From CALROG01 sp943369755 (GTDB lineage Bacteria; Pseudomonadota; Gammaproteobacteria; Burkholderiales; Burkholderiaceae_C), in NCBI GenBank assembly GCA_943369755.1, contig CALROG020000045.1:1-27520 (forward strand): DNA of 27,520 nucleotides, written 5' to 3'. The notes under the pieces are model-generated. The model was not told the origin of the DNA, searched no databases, and saw nothing but the letters and a program-made list of their open reading frames with translations. Position numbers and translations under genes: made by a program. Positions 25,546-27,520 of this stretch are shown here, one piece after another (within the stretch, counting starts at the first letter, position 1; every line of letters starts with the position of its first letter).

Positions 25546-26784
25546 ATGGAAGTCGTTGAGAAATCAGTAGTCCCGTCTGCGTTGAATCCGGTGTTGGGCG
25601 AAAACCTGCGCCGTCGGCTGGAGGAGTTCGCCCCACGCTTTACGCAGGAATGGGGCGGCAAGTTTGTTACCCACGGCAAGCAAGCGGGCCCCAATGCGGT
25701 CCGATTGGATGGCAATGACTACCTCGCGGTCACCGGCCATCCGAGCATTGTGCAAGCGCAACTGGATTCACTGCGACACGACCGGGAGTTTGTAATCCAG
25801 TCCGGGGTGTTTCACCTGAATGGCCATCCTGCGGGGCAACTGGAGCACGCCATCGCCCACTGGGTTGGCAAGGATGACGGCTACATCTGCCAGTCGGGCT
25901 ACACCGCCAATCTTGGGCTGATCCAGGTGGTGGCCGACCCGAAGACGCCGGTTTACATGGACATGCTGGCGCACATGTCTCTTTGGGAGGGTGCGCGCGC
26001 TTCCGGGGCCCCAATCCATCCGTTTCGCCATAACGACCCGGCGCACCTGGCCAAGATGGCGGCGCGCCATGGCCCGGGTCTGGTGGTGGTGGATTCGGTT
26101 TACAGCACCACCGGTGCGCTGTGCCCGCTCAAGGCCATCGTTGAGACCGCAGAACACCAAGGGTGCATGATTCTTGTGGACGAATCGCATTCATTGGGAA
26201 CCCATGGTCCGCGCGGTGCCGGCTTGTGCGCCGCGCTGGGTCTGACCGAGCGAGTGCACTTCATCACCGCCAGCCTGGCCAAAGCCTTTGCCGGGCGTGC
26301 CGGATTTTTCACGGCACCAGCCGAGCTGCGCAACTACCTGATGTGCCATAGCTTTCCCGGCATTTTCAGCTCGGCCTTGTTGCCGCATGAGATCGCTGGT
26401 CTGGCGGCTACGCTGGAAGTGATCAAACTCAGTGACGGAGCACGCGCCAAACTGCATGCCAACACGCGCCGTATGCGTCACAGTCTGGCGGCGCTGGGCT
26501 ACCCGATCCACCAGGGCAGCGAGCAGATTATTTCGCTCGAGGTCGGCGCCGAGTCAGACACACTTGCGCTGCGCGACAAGTTGGAAGCGCGTGGTGTTTT
26601 TGGCTCGGTGTTTTGCGCGCCCGCCACCAGCCGCAACCGGGCCATGGTGCGGCTCACCCTGAACGCCGCGCTGACCGACGCCGAAATGAGCCATGTTGAG
26701 GCCGTGGCTGCTGAAGTGGCCCCGCTGGCCAGGCCCTGGGACTGGCCGATTGCGCGGCGCGCCCCGCAGCCGCAATTGCACTAG
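25546..26784 (+). CDS. cqsA: CqsA/LqsA-type alpha-hydroxyketone autoinducer synthase (PLP-dependent alpha-oxoamine synthase family)
   Basis: A 412-residue fold-type I PLP enzyme. Long blocks resemble Vibrio CqsA (about 389 residues): GNDYLAVTGHPSI, YICQSGYTANLGLIQ, AHMSLWEGAR (142-151), RHGPGLVVVDSVYSTTGALCPL, LVDESHSLGTHGPRGAGL (Asp212 and His215 for PLP), TASLAKAFAGRAG with the PLP lysine Lys246, and GVFGSVFCAPATSRNR. CqsA joins an acyl-CoA with SAM or 2-aminobutyrate on the way to CAI-1; Legionella LqsA leads to LAI-1. AHMSLWEGAR and GVFGSVFCxPATS set this family apart from BioF, Kbl and HemA relatives. The start at 25546 has CGAGGTG 4 bases upstream; an ATG at 25519 has no ribosome-binding site. 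The product and its chain length are unknown. Confidence 0.88.
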   Translation: MEVVEKSVVPSALNPVLGENLRRRLEEFAPRFTQEWGGKFVTHGKQAGPNAVRLDGNDYLAVTGHPSIVQAQLDSLRHDREFVIQSGVFHLNGHPAGQLEHAIAHWVGKDDGYICQSGYTANLGLIQVVADPKTPVYMDMLAHMSLWEGARASGAPIHPFRHNDPAHLAKMAARHGPGLVVVDSVYSTTGALCPLKAIVETAEHQGCMILVDESHSLGTHGPRGAGLCAALGLTERVHFITASLAKAFAGRAGFFTAPAELRNYLMCHSFPGIFSSALLPHEIAGLAATLEVIKLSDGARAKLHANTRRMRHSLAALGYPIHQGSEQIISLEVGAESDTLALRDKLEARGVFGSVFCAPATSRNRAMVRLTLNAALTDAEMSHVEAVAAEVAPLARPWDWPIARRAPQPQLH

Positions 26785-27520
26785 TCGAGCACCCGCCGCG
26801 GTTCCTGGCGCACCAGCCAGCTTGCGTAGCTGTTGGCCACCGACGGGCTGTTCGATGTGGCTACGGGAAACAGCGCGCCGAGCAGGCCCGTATCGCGCCC
26901 CAGGGGAAACGCCGGGCACAGTGCGGGCGGCGACCGGTGCCCCAGCGCCTGGCGCAGTTCAAGGTCGATCAGCTTGCGGCCCCGGCGGATGTCTTCCAAT
27001 GCTGGCGCACCAAGGCCCTCCGCTTCGGCCAGCTCCGCAAGCTCATCCAGTCCACCTGCGGGTTCCAATTGCAGCCAGCTCACCTGGCCTGATGCGGCCA
27101 TGCCCAGCACGCCAAACGGGTCACCGATCACCACATGCTCCACCCAACGTTTGCTGGCAAAGTCCATCAGTTCGTGGCTGACTGACGGTACGCGCAGCAG
27201 TGCGTTTTGTTCAGGTGTGAGTGTGGCGCGCCAAATCTGGGCGTGGCGCGCGCTGGGCACAGCCATCAGGTGTTGCACCGCTTCAATCAGGCGATGCGAG
27301 ATGTCGGGCGTCTGCTTGGCAATGAACTGGTCAATCAGCCCGCGGTTGAAGGCGTTCACCGCCACTTGCTCGTCGGCCTGGCCCGTCAGCAGCACGCGCG
27401 AACCCGGCCAGTCCACCAGCTCCCCCAGCGCCTGCAAGCCGTCCATGGCGGGCATTGAATAGTCAACCACGCAAATCCGGGTGAGTGCGAAGCGCTCGGT
27501 GTACTTGGCCCAGTAGGCCA
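26781..27520 (-). CDS. Response regulator receiver protein with non-HTH C-terminal region, truncated by window end
   Basis: The frame is open from the window end to the stop at 26781, about 246 residues, with the N-terminus missing. The visible receiver part has the phospho-acceptor Asp in ICVVDYSMPAMDGLQAL, the conserved Thr in VLLTGQAD and the conserved Lys in FIAKQTPD. The following ~170 residues show no helix-turn-helix, GGDEF, EAL or HD motif that I can recognise. Phrases such as HVVIGDPFGVLGMAASGQVSWLQLEP suggest a PAS-like or unknown sensory/output fold. An upstream kinase part cannot be excluded because the N-terminus is cut. It ends tail to tail with the synthase gene, sharing CTAG. 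By context it may be the LqsR-like partner of the signal system. Confidence 0.75.
   Translation of the reverse strand, partial: AYWAKYTERFALTRICVVDYSMPAMDGLQALGELVDWPGSRVLLTGQADEQVAVNAFNRGLIDQFIAKQTPDISHRLIEAVQHLMAVPSARHAQIWRATLTPEQNALLRVPSVSHELMDFASKRWVEHVVIGDPFGVLGMAASGQVSWLQLEPAGGLDELAELAEAEGLGAPALEDIRRGRKLIDLELRQALGHRSPPALCPAFPLGRDTGLLGALFPVATSNSPSVANSYASWLVRQEPRRVLD

Noticed and set aside
25546..26784. BioF or Kbl (8-amino-7-oxononanoate synthase or glycine C-acetyltransferase)
   Set aside because: Same fold, but the blocks AHMSLWEGAR and GVFGSVFCxPATS and the absence of biotin or threonine-catabolism neighbours favour CqsA/LqsA.

Overview
The window is a gene-dense (about 60% GC by eye) chromosomal segment of a betaproteobacterium, most likely a member of the Burkholderiales family Comamonadaceae (Rhodoferax/Polaromonas-like). 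The grounds are the gene order (ibaG-murA-hisGDCBHAFIE-hinT-tatABC; petABC-sspAB; dciA-M23 peptidase-secA), the short form of HisG, the beta/gamma-type cytochrome b, and a small dispersed repeat of the kind I recall from that family. No rRNA, IS element, prophage or CRISPR array is visible, and no stretch longer than about 210 bp lacks a gene.

Layout. (1) 1-2663: the end of an ABC-2 exporter (ATPase and permease), a BolA/IbaG protein and murA, packed with short or no gaps. (2) 2660-9459: a nearly complete histidine operon, hisG-D-C-B-H-A-F-I-E, mostly with 4-bp overlaps; the exceptions are a 55-bp gap before hisH and a structured 137-bp gap before hisF. HisZ and histidinol-phosphatase are not in the window. 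(3) 9456-11903: a small membrane protein, hinT and tatABC, all on +. (4) 11971-14484 on the minus strand: a 7-TM protein with a degenerate GGDEF-like domain, then a DegS/HtrA-type membrane-anchored protease. (5) 14616-16811: a Nif3-family protein and pdxA (+), convergent with mscL (-). (6) 16956-21005: the bc1 complex operon petABC behind a recognisable sigma70-type promoter, a terminator, then sspA-sspB, then tRNA-Thr(UGU). (7) 21123-25337: dciA (-), divergent from an M23 peptidase gene and secA (+). (8) 25338-27520: the accessory-looking part, with a CqsA/LqsA-type alpha-hydroxyketone autoinducer synthase facing a partial, atypical response regulator. Upstream of the synthase is a perfect 14-bp inverted repeat.

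How it works together: most of the window is housekeeping (peptidoglycan precursor, histidine, Tat and Sec export, respiration, pyridoxal phosphate). Tat export and the Rieske protein PetA are functionally linked. The last 2.2 kb is the best candidate for an unusual system: a quorum-sensing signal synthase, which makes a long-chain acyl ketone in known relatives, next to a receiver protein with no recognisable DNA-binding output. The cognate sensor kinase, if there is one, must lie beyond the right end or elsewhere.
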